From Micromonospora sp. M71_S20 (lineage in GTDB: Bacteria > Actinomycetota > Actinomycetes > Mycobacteriales > Micromonosporaceae), in contig NZ_RCCV01000001.1 of NCBI RefSeq assembly GCF_003664255.1, positions 310,001 through 374,000 of the forward strand: DNA of 64,000 nucleotides, given 5' to 3'. The number at the start of each line of letters is the position of its first letter. The stretch's first letter is position 1. Shown here one piece after another: positions 20,446 through 30,100 of this stretch. The notes below the pieces were generated by a model that was not told where the DNA came from, did no database searches, and saw only the letters and a program-made list of their open reading frames with translations. Made by a program: the position numbers and the translations under genes.

Positions 20446-23400
20446 TTAGCTGCCTTGGTAATAGGTATTATCCTCTTTCCAATCCGTGACGACAGCAAAT
20501 CCGTTTTTACTGTTTGCTTCAAAGACCCAACGTTCCCGAATCTGCTCCTCAGTTTCTGTCGAACGGTACTCCCAGCGACCACTCTCGCGTCCGCCCACCC
20601 AGCGGCGCTCGACCCTCTCGCGCGTACGATACTGGAAGGAGCGCTCCTTGATCGAGCCGAGGACGAATGCTGCACCGACACATCCACCGCATCCCTTCAG
20701 CCCGCCCATGGCACCCGAGAGAAGCCACTTATTCAGCCCGAACCGGTTCCACCAAGAGTCATGCCATTTACTCGTGTCCCACTCGGTGTGGTGCGAAAAT
20801 TGCCAACCGCCGCACTTCCCCGGATTCTGGTCGCACCAGGGGTCGTAACCGCCCGGGTCGGGCACTGCCGGTCCGGGAGCCGGCGCTGGCGTCGGTCGCG
20901 CCGCCGTCGCCGCGGCATATTTCAGAAAAGCGCGCTGCTTTTGAATCAGCGCGAGGATGAGACTGGCGTTGTCTGTCTTCGTAACCCTCTCCCGAGCACC
21001 TCCTCTGCCCCGGTTCAACCGGGGCTTCGTGCTGGACTTATTATTCTTCTTGCCCCAGTCCTTGTTTTTCTTGGTACCGCAACCCCCAGGGCAACCGCCA
21101 GCGCCACGACCGTCGCCGTCCTTGAGCGGCCGAGGATCGTACCCGTAGCAGTCGAAGTGACGGCAGTCGTCCGGGATCATGCCGGTCGGGTCGCTGGAGG
21201 TAACCGGCGTGTTGTTGGCGTACGAGTAGCCGTTCCACTGCTGGGGTTGGCCGGTGTCCTGTAGCGGGTCGACGGAGGCGAAGCGGCCAATGGCCGGGTC
21301 GTAGGCGCGGGCGCCGACGATGGTGAGTCCGGTCGGGCTCATCGGCTTGTTCAGGAAGCCCCGGTTGTCGGGTCCGGTGACCGCTGCTCCGCGAGCCGCG
21401 CCGTAAGGCGTGTACTGCCTCCACGTCGGGTTCTGGGCCGTGTTGTCGAGGTAGAGCGACGGGGTGCCCTGGTGGTCGGCGATGGCGAAGGTGTACGCCG
21501 TACCGCTGCCCGAGCGAATACAGCTGCCACCACCGGGGAGGCTGTAGTAGCGGTCCCCGTCGATCGTGTTGGTGCTGGTGTTGAGCGTCAACTGCTGCCC
21601 GGGTAGGTACAGGGTGGTCTTGCCCGGTTCCTTCTGGAGCAGCAGGTTGCCGTCGGCGTCGTACACGAAGGTGTTGTTGCCGCTGGTGCCGCCGGTGACC
21701 CCGGTCAGCTTGCCGGCGTCGTCCCAGGTGAGGGCCTGGTTGCCCTGGGCGGCGTTGCGGCCGGTGGTGTTGCCTGCGGCGTCGTACGTGTAGGACGTGG
21801 AGCCGGTCGCCCCACCGGTCGTGCTGGTCGAGGTGAGGGTGTGGGGCTTGTTCTGGCCGTTGCCGTCGTAGATGTAGGTGGTCTTGGTGTCGCTGCCGCT
21901 GCCGAGGTTGTGCTCGACCTGCTCGGTGCGGTTGCCGATCGCGTCGACCGTCCAACTGGTCCAGTAGGCGCTGCCGGCGATGGCGTTGCCGACCATGGCC
22001 TTGTTGGTGAGGGTGGGGGTGACCGCGCAGGCGTCGGTGGCGGTCCAAGCCTCGGTAAGCCGGGCCAGACCGTCGTAGCCGTAGCACTGCGTCTCCGCCG
22101 GCGTGGCGGCCCCGAGGCGCTTGCTGGTCTTGCGGGTGATGTTGCCGGCAAGGTCGTACGTGTACTCCTGCTCGTCGACGTTGGTCGGAGTCGCCGTGGA
22201 GCGGGTGACGAGCTGGTTGGTCAGCCGGCTGGTGTGCGTGTCGTAGGTGTTGGTGACGGCAGCGAAGCTGGTGGCGGAGCCGATCTTCTGCTGGTTGACC
22301 CGGCCCCACGCGTCGTAGCTGACCTCCTTGGCGTAGCCTCCCAGACCGTTGAGGGAACTGGGCAGGTCCAGCACGCCGATGTAGCCGCGGAACACGGTCT
22401 CGGCGGGCAGGCTGCCCTTCGCCGGGTAGGTGTCGCTCAGCGGCAGGCCCACTACCGGCTCGTAAGTGTGCCCGAAGACGTAGGAACCACCGAGGTCGCC
22501 TTCGGCGCCGGGAATGGTGACCGTCTGCCCGAGGCTGTTGCCGAAGACGTCGAACGCCTTCTGCTGACTGGTGTACGCCTGTCCGCCACGGTAGGCGATG
22601 GTGGTGGTGAGCTTGCCGACGGCGTTGGTGACCCCGGCGACGGCGTTGCTGTTGTCGTAGATCCACGCGGCGCGCTGGTTCGTCGCCGACTGGTTGGCCA
22701 CCGTGGCAGCGTACTCGCCGGTCTTGCGGTCGAGGGCGTCGTAGGTGAACGACAGGGTCTTGTTGCGGCCGTCGGTGGACTCGACAAGATTGCCGTTGGC
22801 GTCGTAGGCCATGCTGCTGTCGCCGGCGTCCGGGTCGGACTTCGCCACGACCTGGCCGAGCAGGTTGTAGGTCGAGGTCCACACGTTGTTGTCGGCGTCG
22901 GTGAGCGTGGACTGGTTGCCGTGGCTGTCGTAACCGTACTTGCTGACCGTGGCGGTGCCGCCGGTCACCGTGAAGTTACCGGTGAACGTGTCGGTCGGGG
23001 TGGTCACGGTTGGACGCGCGCTGTACTCGTGCAACTCCTTCTTGCGGCCGATCCCGTCGGTGACGGTCGCCGCGACGACTCCGCCGGCCGGCGGCACGAC
23101 CGTGGTGCGGTCGCCGCCGTGCACCGTCGTGGTGGTCGAGACCGTCACGCCGTTCTTGGCCGCAGTGGTGATGACGGCGCGGCCGAGGCCGTCGTACGTC
23201 GTGAAGGTCTGGTTGGGCACCTGCTTGCCCAGGTCCGCCGCCGAGACCGGAGTGCTCACCGTCGGCGTGGTCGCGTTGTCCCACCAGCCGTTGTACGACG
23301 CCCTCGTCCAGCCGCGGGTGTCGTAGAACGTGTCGGTGATCATCCGGCCGCCCTGTGGCGTGACCGCCTGGGTCTGCCGGCTACGCAACAGCGCGTCGTA

Positions 23401-26400
23401 GATGGTGACCGACGTCTGGTAGTTGCTGTTCTTGTTCAGCTTTTGGCTCGTCACCGCCGTGACGCCCGTATTCGAGACGGTGTAGGTGAACTTGTGATTG
23501 GCAGCGCTGCTGGTCGCGCGGTTGTGCAGCCACACGGAAGTGCTGCGCCCCAGCGCGTCGTACTGCTGACGGCTTACCACGTTGTTCGCGTCGGTGGTGG
23601 TGAGGATGCTGCCGCGTCTCGGGTTCACCGTGGTCGACGAGGTCTGGTTCAGCGCATTCGTCGTCGACATGCCGGTCACCAGGTTGACGCTGTTCATGGT
23701 GAACCCGCTGGTGGTCTGGTTTCCTCCGGCGTCGATGGAGCCGGTCACCCGGCCGAAGGAGTCGTAGACCGTCTTCTCGTCGGTCTGCCAGGTGTAGGCG
23801 CCGGAGCTGTGGTCCTTGGCGAGCTGGGTCATCGTGACGTTGCCCTCGGTGGGGGCGGTCGCCTGCGGGAAGGTGGCGGCGAAGGTCGGGTCGTCGTAGA
23901 AGTTGCGTTCGACCTTCACGACCTGTGCCGGCCGGCTCACCGTTCCCGGGGCGGTCAGCGTGTTCACGCCGCCCGGCTCCGAGGCGGGAGTCCCCTGAGT
24001 GAACCCGCCACAGGCCACCGAGACCGTCTCGGTCTGGCTGACCAGCCCGACCAGATTCTTGCCCGCGTTGACCGGGGCGTAGGTGTAGCTGGTGCACTGG
24101 TTGTAGGCGGCGTCCACCGGGACCGTGTAGGTATAGGTGTGCTTCAGCTCGCCGAAGGTGGCGCTGGAGATGCTCGCGTCATAGCTGTTGTCGCTGGCGG
24201 TGTACCGCCAGGCGAGCACGCCGCCACTGGTCACCGCCTGACGGGTGTACGTCTTCAGCGGCGCGACCCACTGCGCCGTCAGCGCCGACAGCCCAGTACG
24301 GCTACGGGTCGCAGTGGCCCCCGACACCCAGTACGAGGTGATGGTCGACGAGTCGATTCGGCCGTTCTCGCCGAGGTACTGCGTGGTCTCCAGTTCCTTG
24401 CCGGCGAGTTCGTCGACGTCCTCGTGGGTGCCGCCGGCGGAGTCGGTCAGGTTGACCACCGTGGTGTTGTTGTTCTTGCTCATGCCACGGTAGTAGGCGG
24501 TCTCGGACTGGGTCCGGCGGTCGTTGGTCCCGTCACCGTTGAAGGTGCGGACCTTGGCGTAGCCGCGGAACTGCCCGTAGGTGCGGTACTTGGCCTTGAC
24601 GACCTCGTTCTCGTCGTAGTGCCAGGCCGCGCCGCTGAGGTAGCTGTAGCTGGTCGACAGGGCCGGCGCCCCGCCGGTCGGGTCGGTGGAGGTGACCCGG
24701 GTGACGGCGTACTTGTGGAACCAGTCCAGGTGCGGGGCCGTGTAGCCGTCCGGGGTCCAGTACACCGGGTAGCACGACTTCATGTTGCTGGCCGGTGCGG
24801 TGGTGACCGGCGCGGTACAGGGCACCGGCAGTTCGTAGCTGGGTGAGATGACCGAGCCGGTCTCAGTCGTCACCGTGTGGATGCGCTGCCGGTAGAAGTT
24901 CGGCAGACCACCGGCGGTGTCGACCCGGTTGGCCAGCTTGATGCCGGTGAACGACACCGTCGGCAGGGTGATCGGCTCGGTCGAGCCGCCCGCGCTGGTG
25001 TCGTGGCCGGTCCGGGCAACCGACGACAGCCACAGCGTCGGCGACGTCCCATCGCCGGTGAGCGGCATCGTGTGGGTGAGGGCGTACGAGTCGACCTTCT
25101 CGTGGGTCGAGGTGCCGACGTTGTACTGCCGCGTCTCGATCGACGTCAGCCGGACAGTGGAGAAGAACGACGGGCTCCAGTTGTCGCAGTCGGTGCCGGA
25201 GGCGCAGATCAGGTCGAACGGCACGTCCGGCCAGTTCGCCTTGTTCGTCGAGTTCAGCGGCTGGCAGGTGCCGGCCAGACACCGGTCGCCGGTGTTGAAC
25301 ACAACCTGGTTCGGCACCGTGCCGTAGGCGTTGCCGTCGGTGAACCCGTAGTCGATCCGCGCCAGGTAGCTGTCCCGGACGTAGGACACGTCGGTGGCAC
25401 CCTTGTTGCGGCCGTAGTGGTTGGTGTCCTGCTTGTAGTAGTAGGCCATGGCGTTGCCGTGGACGTCCTTGACGTAGTCCAGGTTCCACCGGTAGGCCAT
25501 CGTGCAGACCGACGAGGAGAAGCCGGCCGAGTTGTAGCAGGGGTCTCCCGAGTGCGGGGAGTACACCGGACTGTGGTCGACCGACTTCGTTTCCGCCTTG
25601 TTCGACGTCCAGCCCGGCAGCCGGTTGCGGCCGAACTCGTAGACGGTGCCGCCGCGCAGGGTCACCCGCCAGTAGTCGGTGTTGTAGGTGCCGCTGCCGT
25701 TGTTCGAGTTCGTCACGCGGGTGACGACCTCACCGTTGTCCGACTCCGGCTTCCATACGCTCTTGGCCGAGTCCCACACCAGCGACGTCGAGGAACCGTT
25801 CAACGACAGGGTCAGGATCGGCCCGTCGTAGCAGCGGTCGTAGGTCTTGACCGGCGAGGCGCTGCCGCCCGGGTCGTCCATGCAGGACGCGAAGGTCTGC
25901 TCGACGTACGAACGGGGCGTGGACCAGCCGTCGCCCACCCACGAGGACTGCGCGTTGGTGGAGGCCGTCTGGCCGTCGACGCTGCCCGAGTCGTAGGACA
26001 GGGCGACGGTCGGCACCAGGTCCGACGCCGCCGGGGGAACCGTCAGGGGATACGAGTACGTGAACGATCCGGTGCTGCCGCCGCCAGTCCAGGAACCCGA
26101 CGGCTTCAGGTCGGTCGCGGCGTACGTGCCACCCTTGCCGCCCTCGTCACCGGCCCCGGCCACCGCCGCGAGCACCATGCGCGCGCTCGTACCGGAGGAG
26201 GCCATCGGCACCTCCGCCGAGACCGTCCTGGCCGCCGCGTCGTTGGTCGACGACAGCGGCTCGCCCGTGCGGCAGGCGGCCAGTTCCGGGGTGGTCAGCG
26301 CGCACTCGGGCAGCCGTACCAGCCGGAGCCGGGATCCGTAGTTGCCGCCGAACGCCTCCGCGAACCCGGCGTAGTCGACGCCGACCCGCACCGCGCCCGA

Positions 26401-26877
26401 CGCCCGGTCCGGAACCACGGACAGCAGCACGCCGTCGACGCCGGCCGCCTCGGTGGCCTTCCGGTCGGCCACGGTGACCGTCAGCCGGCCTGGCCCGGTG
26501 TGCTTGCCGTCCCTGGCCGCGACCGACTGCGCCCACACCGGGGTACCCGCCGCCCGCGCCTTGACCGACGACGCCGAAAGCGCCTGCGGTGCCGCCAGCT
26601 CCACCTGCGCCGAGGCGGCCTTCGGCCACGTCGTCCGCGACGGGCGGTACGTCGTGGCGGCGTCGTCGGACGGCTTCACGAACCGCGTCGGCAAGGGCTT
26701 CACGCCCTTGACCGACTGTCCCGGCGACGTCGGCGGAGGCTTCGCCACCTCAGCGTCCTTGGGTTTCGCCGATACCGGCGAACCCGTCAACAACCCCGCC
26801 ACCAAAGACGCCGCCGCGACCGTCGCGACCACGCGTCCGGGACGAGTCAGCAGGCGTAAGCCCCTGTGCCCGGCCAT
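20446..26877 (-). CDS. RHS-repeat polymorphic toxin with unrecognised C-terminal tip
   Basis: 2143 residues. The signal peptide (LTRPGRVVATVAAASLVAGLL) indicates export. An SpvB/Tc-toxin-like N-terminal region (VALSYDSGSVDGQ) is followed by many YD/RHS repeats forming the shell (for example YDANGNLVESTDGRNKTLSFTYDALDRKTGEY) and the RHS core ending RAYDPAIGRFASVDPLQD and SSDPTGM. The last 244 residues after DPTG are the variable tip: a Cys/Gly-rich and Lys-rich stretch, a helix, a Pro/Ala linker, a Trp-rich block, a glycine-zipper-like hydrophobic segment (20650-20724) and an Arg/Glu-rich end. The tip matches no toxin family I know. GAGGTGGGG precedes the ATG at 26877. From about 21065 down, GC and codon use drop, suggesting recombination of a new tip with its immunity gene. 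Confidence 0.9.
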   Translation of the reverse strand: MAGHRGLRLLTRPGRVVATVAAASLVAGLLTGSPVSAKPKDAEVAKPPPTSPGQSVKGVKPLPTRFVKPSDDAATTYRPSRTTWPKAASAQVELAAPQALSASSVKARAAGTPVWAQSVAARDGKHTGPGRLTVTVADRKATEAAGVDGVLLSVVPDRASGAVRVGVDYAGFAEAFGGNYGSRLRLVRLPECALTTPELAACRTGEPLSSTNDAAARTVSAEVPMASSGTSARMVLAAVAGAGDEGGKGGTYAATDLKPSGSWTGGGSTGSFTYSYPLTVPPAASDLVPTVALSYDSGSVDGQTASTNAQSSWVGDGWSTPRSYVEQTFASCMDDPGGSASPVKTYDRCYDGPILTLSLNGSSTSLVWDSAKSVWKPESDNGEVVTRVTNSNNGSGTYNTDYWRVTLRGGTVYEFGRNRLPGWTSNKAETKSVDHSPVYSPHSGDPCYNSAGFSSSVCTMAYRWNLDYVKDVHGNAMAYYYKQDTNHYGRNKGATDVSYVRDSYLARIDYGFTDGNAYGTVPNQVVFNTGDRCLAGTCQPLNSTNKANWPDVPFDLICASGTDCDNWSPSFFSTVRLTSIETRQYNVGTSTHEKVDSYALTHTMPLTGDGTSPTLWLSSVARTGHDTSAGGSTEPITLPTVSFTGIKLANRVDTAGGLPNFYRQRIHTVTTETGSVISPSYELPVPCTAPVTTAPASNMKSCYPVYWTPDGYTAPHLDWFHKYAVTRVTSTDPTGGAPALSTSYSYLSGAAWHYDENEVVKAKYRTYGQFRGYAKVRTFNGDGTNDRRTQSETAYYRGMSKNNNTTVVNLTDSAGGTHEDVDELAGKELETTQYLGENGRIDSSTITSYWVSGATATRSRTGLSALTAQWVAPLKTYTRQAVTSGGVLAWRYTASDNSYDASISSATFGELKHTYTYTVPVDAAYNQCTSYTYAPVNAGKNLVGLVSQTETVSVACGGFTQGTPASEPGGVNTLTAPGTVSRPAQVVKVERNFYDDPTFAATFPQATAPTEGNVTMTQLAKDHSSGAYTWQTDEKTVYDSFGRVTGSIDAGGNQTTSGFTMNSVNLVTGMSTTNALNQTSSTTVNPRRGSILTTTDANNVVSRQQYDALGRSTSVWLHNRATSSAANHKFTYTVSNTGVTAVTSQKLNKNSNYQTSVTIYDALLRSRQTQAVTPQGGRMITDTFYDTRGWTRASYNGWWDNATTPTVSTPVSAADLGKQVPNQTFTTYDGLGRAVITTAAKNGVTVSTTTTVHGGDRTTVVPPAGGVVAATVTDGIGRKKELHEYSARPTVTTPTDTFTGNFTVTGGTATVSKYGYDSHGNQSTLTDADNNVWTSTYNLLGQVVAKSDPDAGDSSMAYDANGNLVESTDGRNKTLSFTYDALDRKTGEYAATVANQSATNQRAAWIYDNSNAVAGVTNAVGKLTTTIAYRGGQAYTSQQKAFDVFGNSLGQTVTIPGAEGDLGGSYVFGHTYEPVVGLPLSDTYPAKGSLPAETVFRGYIGVLDLPSSLNGLGGYAKEVSYDAWGRVNQQKIGSATSFAAVTNTYDTHTSRLTNQLVTRSTATPTNVDEQEYTYDLAGNITRKTSKRLGAATPAETQCYGYDGLARLTEAWTATDACAVTPTLTNKAMVGNAIAGSAYWTSWTVDAIGNRTEQVEHNLGSGSDTKTTYIYDGNGQNKPHTLTSTSTTGGATGSTSYTYDAAGNTTGRNAAQGNQALTWDDAGKLTGVTGGTSGNNTFVYDADGNLLLQKEPGKTTLYLPGQQLTLNTSTNTIDGDRYYSLPGGGSCIRSGSGTAYTFAIADHQGTPSLYLDNTAQNPTWRQYTPYGAARGAAVTGPDNRGFLNKPMSPTGLTIVGARAYDPAIGRFASVDPLQDTGQPQQWNGYSYANNTPVTSSDPTGMIPDDCRHFDCYGYDPRPLKDGDGRGAGGCPGGCGTKKNKDWGKKNNKSSTKPRLNRGRGGARERVTKTDNASLILALIQKQRAFLKYAAATAARPTPAPAPGPAVPDPGGYDPWCDQNPGKCGGWQFSHHTEWDTSKWHDSWWNRFGLNKWLLSGAMGGLKGCGGCVGAAFVLGSIKERSFQYRTRERVERRWVGGRESGRWEYRSTETEEQIRERWVFEANSKNGFAVVTDWKEDNTYYQGS

Positions 26878-27158
26878 TTCAACCCCACCTCTGCGAGATA
26901 CAAGGAAGGCCACGCAGGGTGAACGGACGCGCACCCCCGTGGCGCGACGACAATGTTTCACGTCCGAGCCGATCGAAGGTAACGAGAAGGTAACGATAGA
27001 CGTAGATCACATAGATCAAATCCGTCGCAGTGAGTCCGAAAGGGACAACCCGGTGTGACGACAGACGTTTCCCCGAGTCTGCCGAACTGCTTCACTGTGG
27101 CCGCAAACCGGACGCGACGACGCGTCCACCGGACACGCACACGGGGGAGCACCGCTTC
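26878..27158. promoter_or_regulatory. Divergent control region between RHS toxin and DNRLRE/LamG protein
   Basis: 281-bp gap serving both large secreted-protein genes. It contains a tandem 11-bp direct repeat, GAAGGTAACGA twice (26975-26996), and two TAGATCA units 9 bp apart (27003-27018). On the minus strand the first reads as two GTTACCTTC units with 11-bp periodicity, about 100 bp before the RHS start, in the manner of OmpR-family (PhoP/RegX3-like) or SARP activator sites. An AACATT at 26952-26957 (minus) could be the -10. The regulator is not identified. Confidence 0.5.
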
Positions 27159-30100
27159 ATGCCCGCAAGCCGCCCAACAGCACGAACAAGAGCGAAGAAG
27201 ACCGTCGCCACAGGCATCACCGCAAGCCTCCTGCTGGCCGCCGCGGCCGCGGGACCCGCCGCCTCGCCGGCTGCGGCAACGGCCAGGCCGGGTGCCGCCA
27301 CGAAGCCGGCGCCCGCCTCGCTCGGGGTGGATCAGGCGGTGGCGGAGGCGCGGCGCACCGGCAAGCCGGTCGAGGCGACCGCCGCCGGGACCCCGACCGC
27401 CACGCTCACCGCCCGCCCGAACGGCGTGGTCGCGCTGACGCAGACCGCCGTGCCCACCCGAACGCGGGTGGACGGGCAGTGGAAGACCCTGGATCCGACG
27501 CTGGTCCGCCAACCCGACGGCAGCATCACCGCCGCCGTCACCACCAACCCGATCCGCCTGTCCCCGGGCGGCACCGGCCCTCTCGCCCGGATGTCCAGCG
27601 GCACCCGCGCCCTGGCGGTCACCGCGCCGATGGCGCTGCCCGCGCCGACCCTGTCCGGCAGCACCGCCACCTATCCCGAGGTCTTGGCCGGTGTTGACCT
27701 CACCGTCACCGTCACCGCCGAGGGCGGCTTCTCCCACGTCTTCGTGGTCAAGAACCGGCGGGCTGCCGCAAACCCGATGCTGGCCGCCCTCGACTTGACC
27801 ACGAAGGGCGAAAACGTCACACTCGCCGCCGACGCCGCTGGCAACATCACCGGCCGCGACCGCCACGGCACCACCGTCCTCACCGCCCCCGCCCCCACCA
27901 TGTGGGACTCCGCCGCCAACGGGGCAGCCGGACCGAGCCCGCGCCGCGCGACCAGGTCCAGCCCGGCAGCGCCCGGCCGAGCCGCGGAGACCGCCCGGAT
28001 CGGCGTGAAAATCGCTCCCGGGAAGCTCACGCTGACCCCGGACCGCGGCCTGCTCACCGACCCGAAGACGGTCTACCCCGTCTTCATCGACCCGACGTTC
28101 AACTGGGCGTCGTACGGAGCCGGAAAGGGCGGCTGGGCCACGATCTCCCACCAGCACCCGTCGAGCAACTACTGGAAGAACACCCCCGACCCCAACGACC
28201 GGATGCAGGTCGGAAACTCCGGCGTACAACGCTCCAACACGCTGATCAACTTCCCCGTCCCCCACGCCACCCTGACCGGAGCCACGATCAACTCCGCACT
28301 CTTCAAGATCACGAACACGTTGTCGTGGAACTGCACCGCCAGGACGGTCAACGTCTACGCCCCCGCCACGGTGCTCGCCTCCGGCAACGCCACCTGGAAC
28401 TACTGGGAGGGCCAGTCCAAGGGACCTCTGGCCGCTTCGGAGAGCTTCGCGTACGGCTACAGCGGCTGCGCCGCAAAGGCCGTCTCCTTCGATGTCACCG
28501 GCCAGATCCGGGCCGACGTGACCGCCAAGAAGGGCACCCGCACACTGTGGATGATCGCTGCCAGCGAGGCCAGCGACACCCACAGCTGGAAGGAGTTCCT
28601 CGAGACCAGCCCGACGCTGACGATCGAGTACAACCACAAGCCCAACACCCCGACCGGGCTCAACACCTCGCCGAAGACCACGTGTGCGGGCGGAAGCACC
28701 GTCGGTGACAGCTCCGTCTCCCTGTACGCCCCCGTCTCCGACCGCAACGGCGGCACCCTCGGCGTCACCTTCAAGCTGTGGAAGACCTCCGACGCCAGCC
28801 AGACCGCGCTCGCCTCGTCCGACCCGAACCTGCTGACCTACGCCTCTGGCAGCACGGCAGTGCTGGTCGTGCCGGTCGCCACGCTGCGCACCGCCGCAAA
28901 CGGGGCGCTAACCCAGTTCTCGTGGAAGGCACAAGCCACCGACTTCCGCACGCCCAGCGACTGGTCGGCCACCTGCACCTTCCAGTTCGACCCCACCCGT
29001 CCCGGCGCGCCGAACGTACCCGAGGTGCCCGACGGCTCAACGACCATCGGCCAGCCCTTCACCGTCGACATCACCAAGGCCGACGGCACGAACCCCAGCG
29101 GCTACGTCTACCAACTCAACGCCGGTCCCCCCGTCGACGCCTCCACCACCGATGGCACGGCCACCATCACCATCACCCCGAGCCGATTCACGAACACCCT
29201 GACCGTCACCAGCGTCTCCGCAGGCGGCAACATCGGTGACAGCAAGAGCGTCACCTTCAACTCCGCTCCGGCCTCCACCGCTCGGGACGCCGACCTGACC
29301 GGCGACGGCGCAGCCGACCTCGTCACCGTCGGTGCCACCCACGGTCTGCCGCCTGGGCTGTGGCTCGCGCCCACCGACAGCGAACAGAGCGCGTTGACCG
29401 GAATCAACATCGGCGCGCGGGGCAACGGGGTCACCGAAGACAACTCCCCCGCCGACTTCAACGGCGCCCAGGCCATCACCGGCCACTTCACAGGCACCGG
29501 CCTGCAGGACGTCCTCATCTACTACCCCGCCACCGGAAACGGCGGCGTCCTACGCGCCAACGGCGACGGCTCCGTCATCCAGGCCCAACAGAGCGGCAAC
29601 CAGTTCAGCGTCTCCGGCGATCTGCTCGCCGAAGACGGCGTCCTGCCGCGCCAACTGGCCAATGCCGGAGACATCCGGGGCGCCGCAACCGGCATCCCCG
29701 AGCTGATCGGCATCAGCGGCAACACCACCACCGGCCACCACCTCACCTACTACTCCAACTTCTACGCACCCGCCCTCTACGCCAACCCCCAACCCATCGA
29801 CCAGACCACCCCCACCGGCGGCACCGACTGGGACAACTGGACCATCGCCACCGCCCAGCTCACCGACAGCACCGCGATGTTCCTGTGGAACCGCACCACC
29901 GGCGCGCTGCACCTCTGGACCGACCTCGCCTTCGACGGCAACAACATGCTCACCTTCACCCCCCACAAACTGTCCGACACCTGGAACCCCGGCGCCGACC
30001 TGACGCTGCGAGCCGCCGACATCGACGGCAGCGGAACCCCGGACCTGTGGACCGTCGGCACCGGTGCCAGCACCACGGCCTGGTTTGTCAGCGCCCTCGC

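Noticed and set aside
20900..21180. HINT/intein or pre-toxin protease site at the start of the RHS tip
   Set aside because: No HINT motifs (no HNC end or conserved Cys start) and no PT-HINT-like spacing. Only the ordinary DPTG core end is seen.
21841..24846. 1001-residue open frame on the plus strand inside the RHS gene
   Set aside because: Antisense to RHS repeats; valine/glycine-rich shadow with no recognisable fold.
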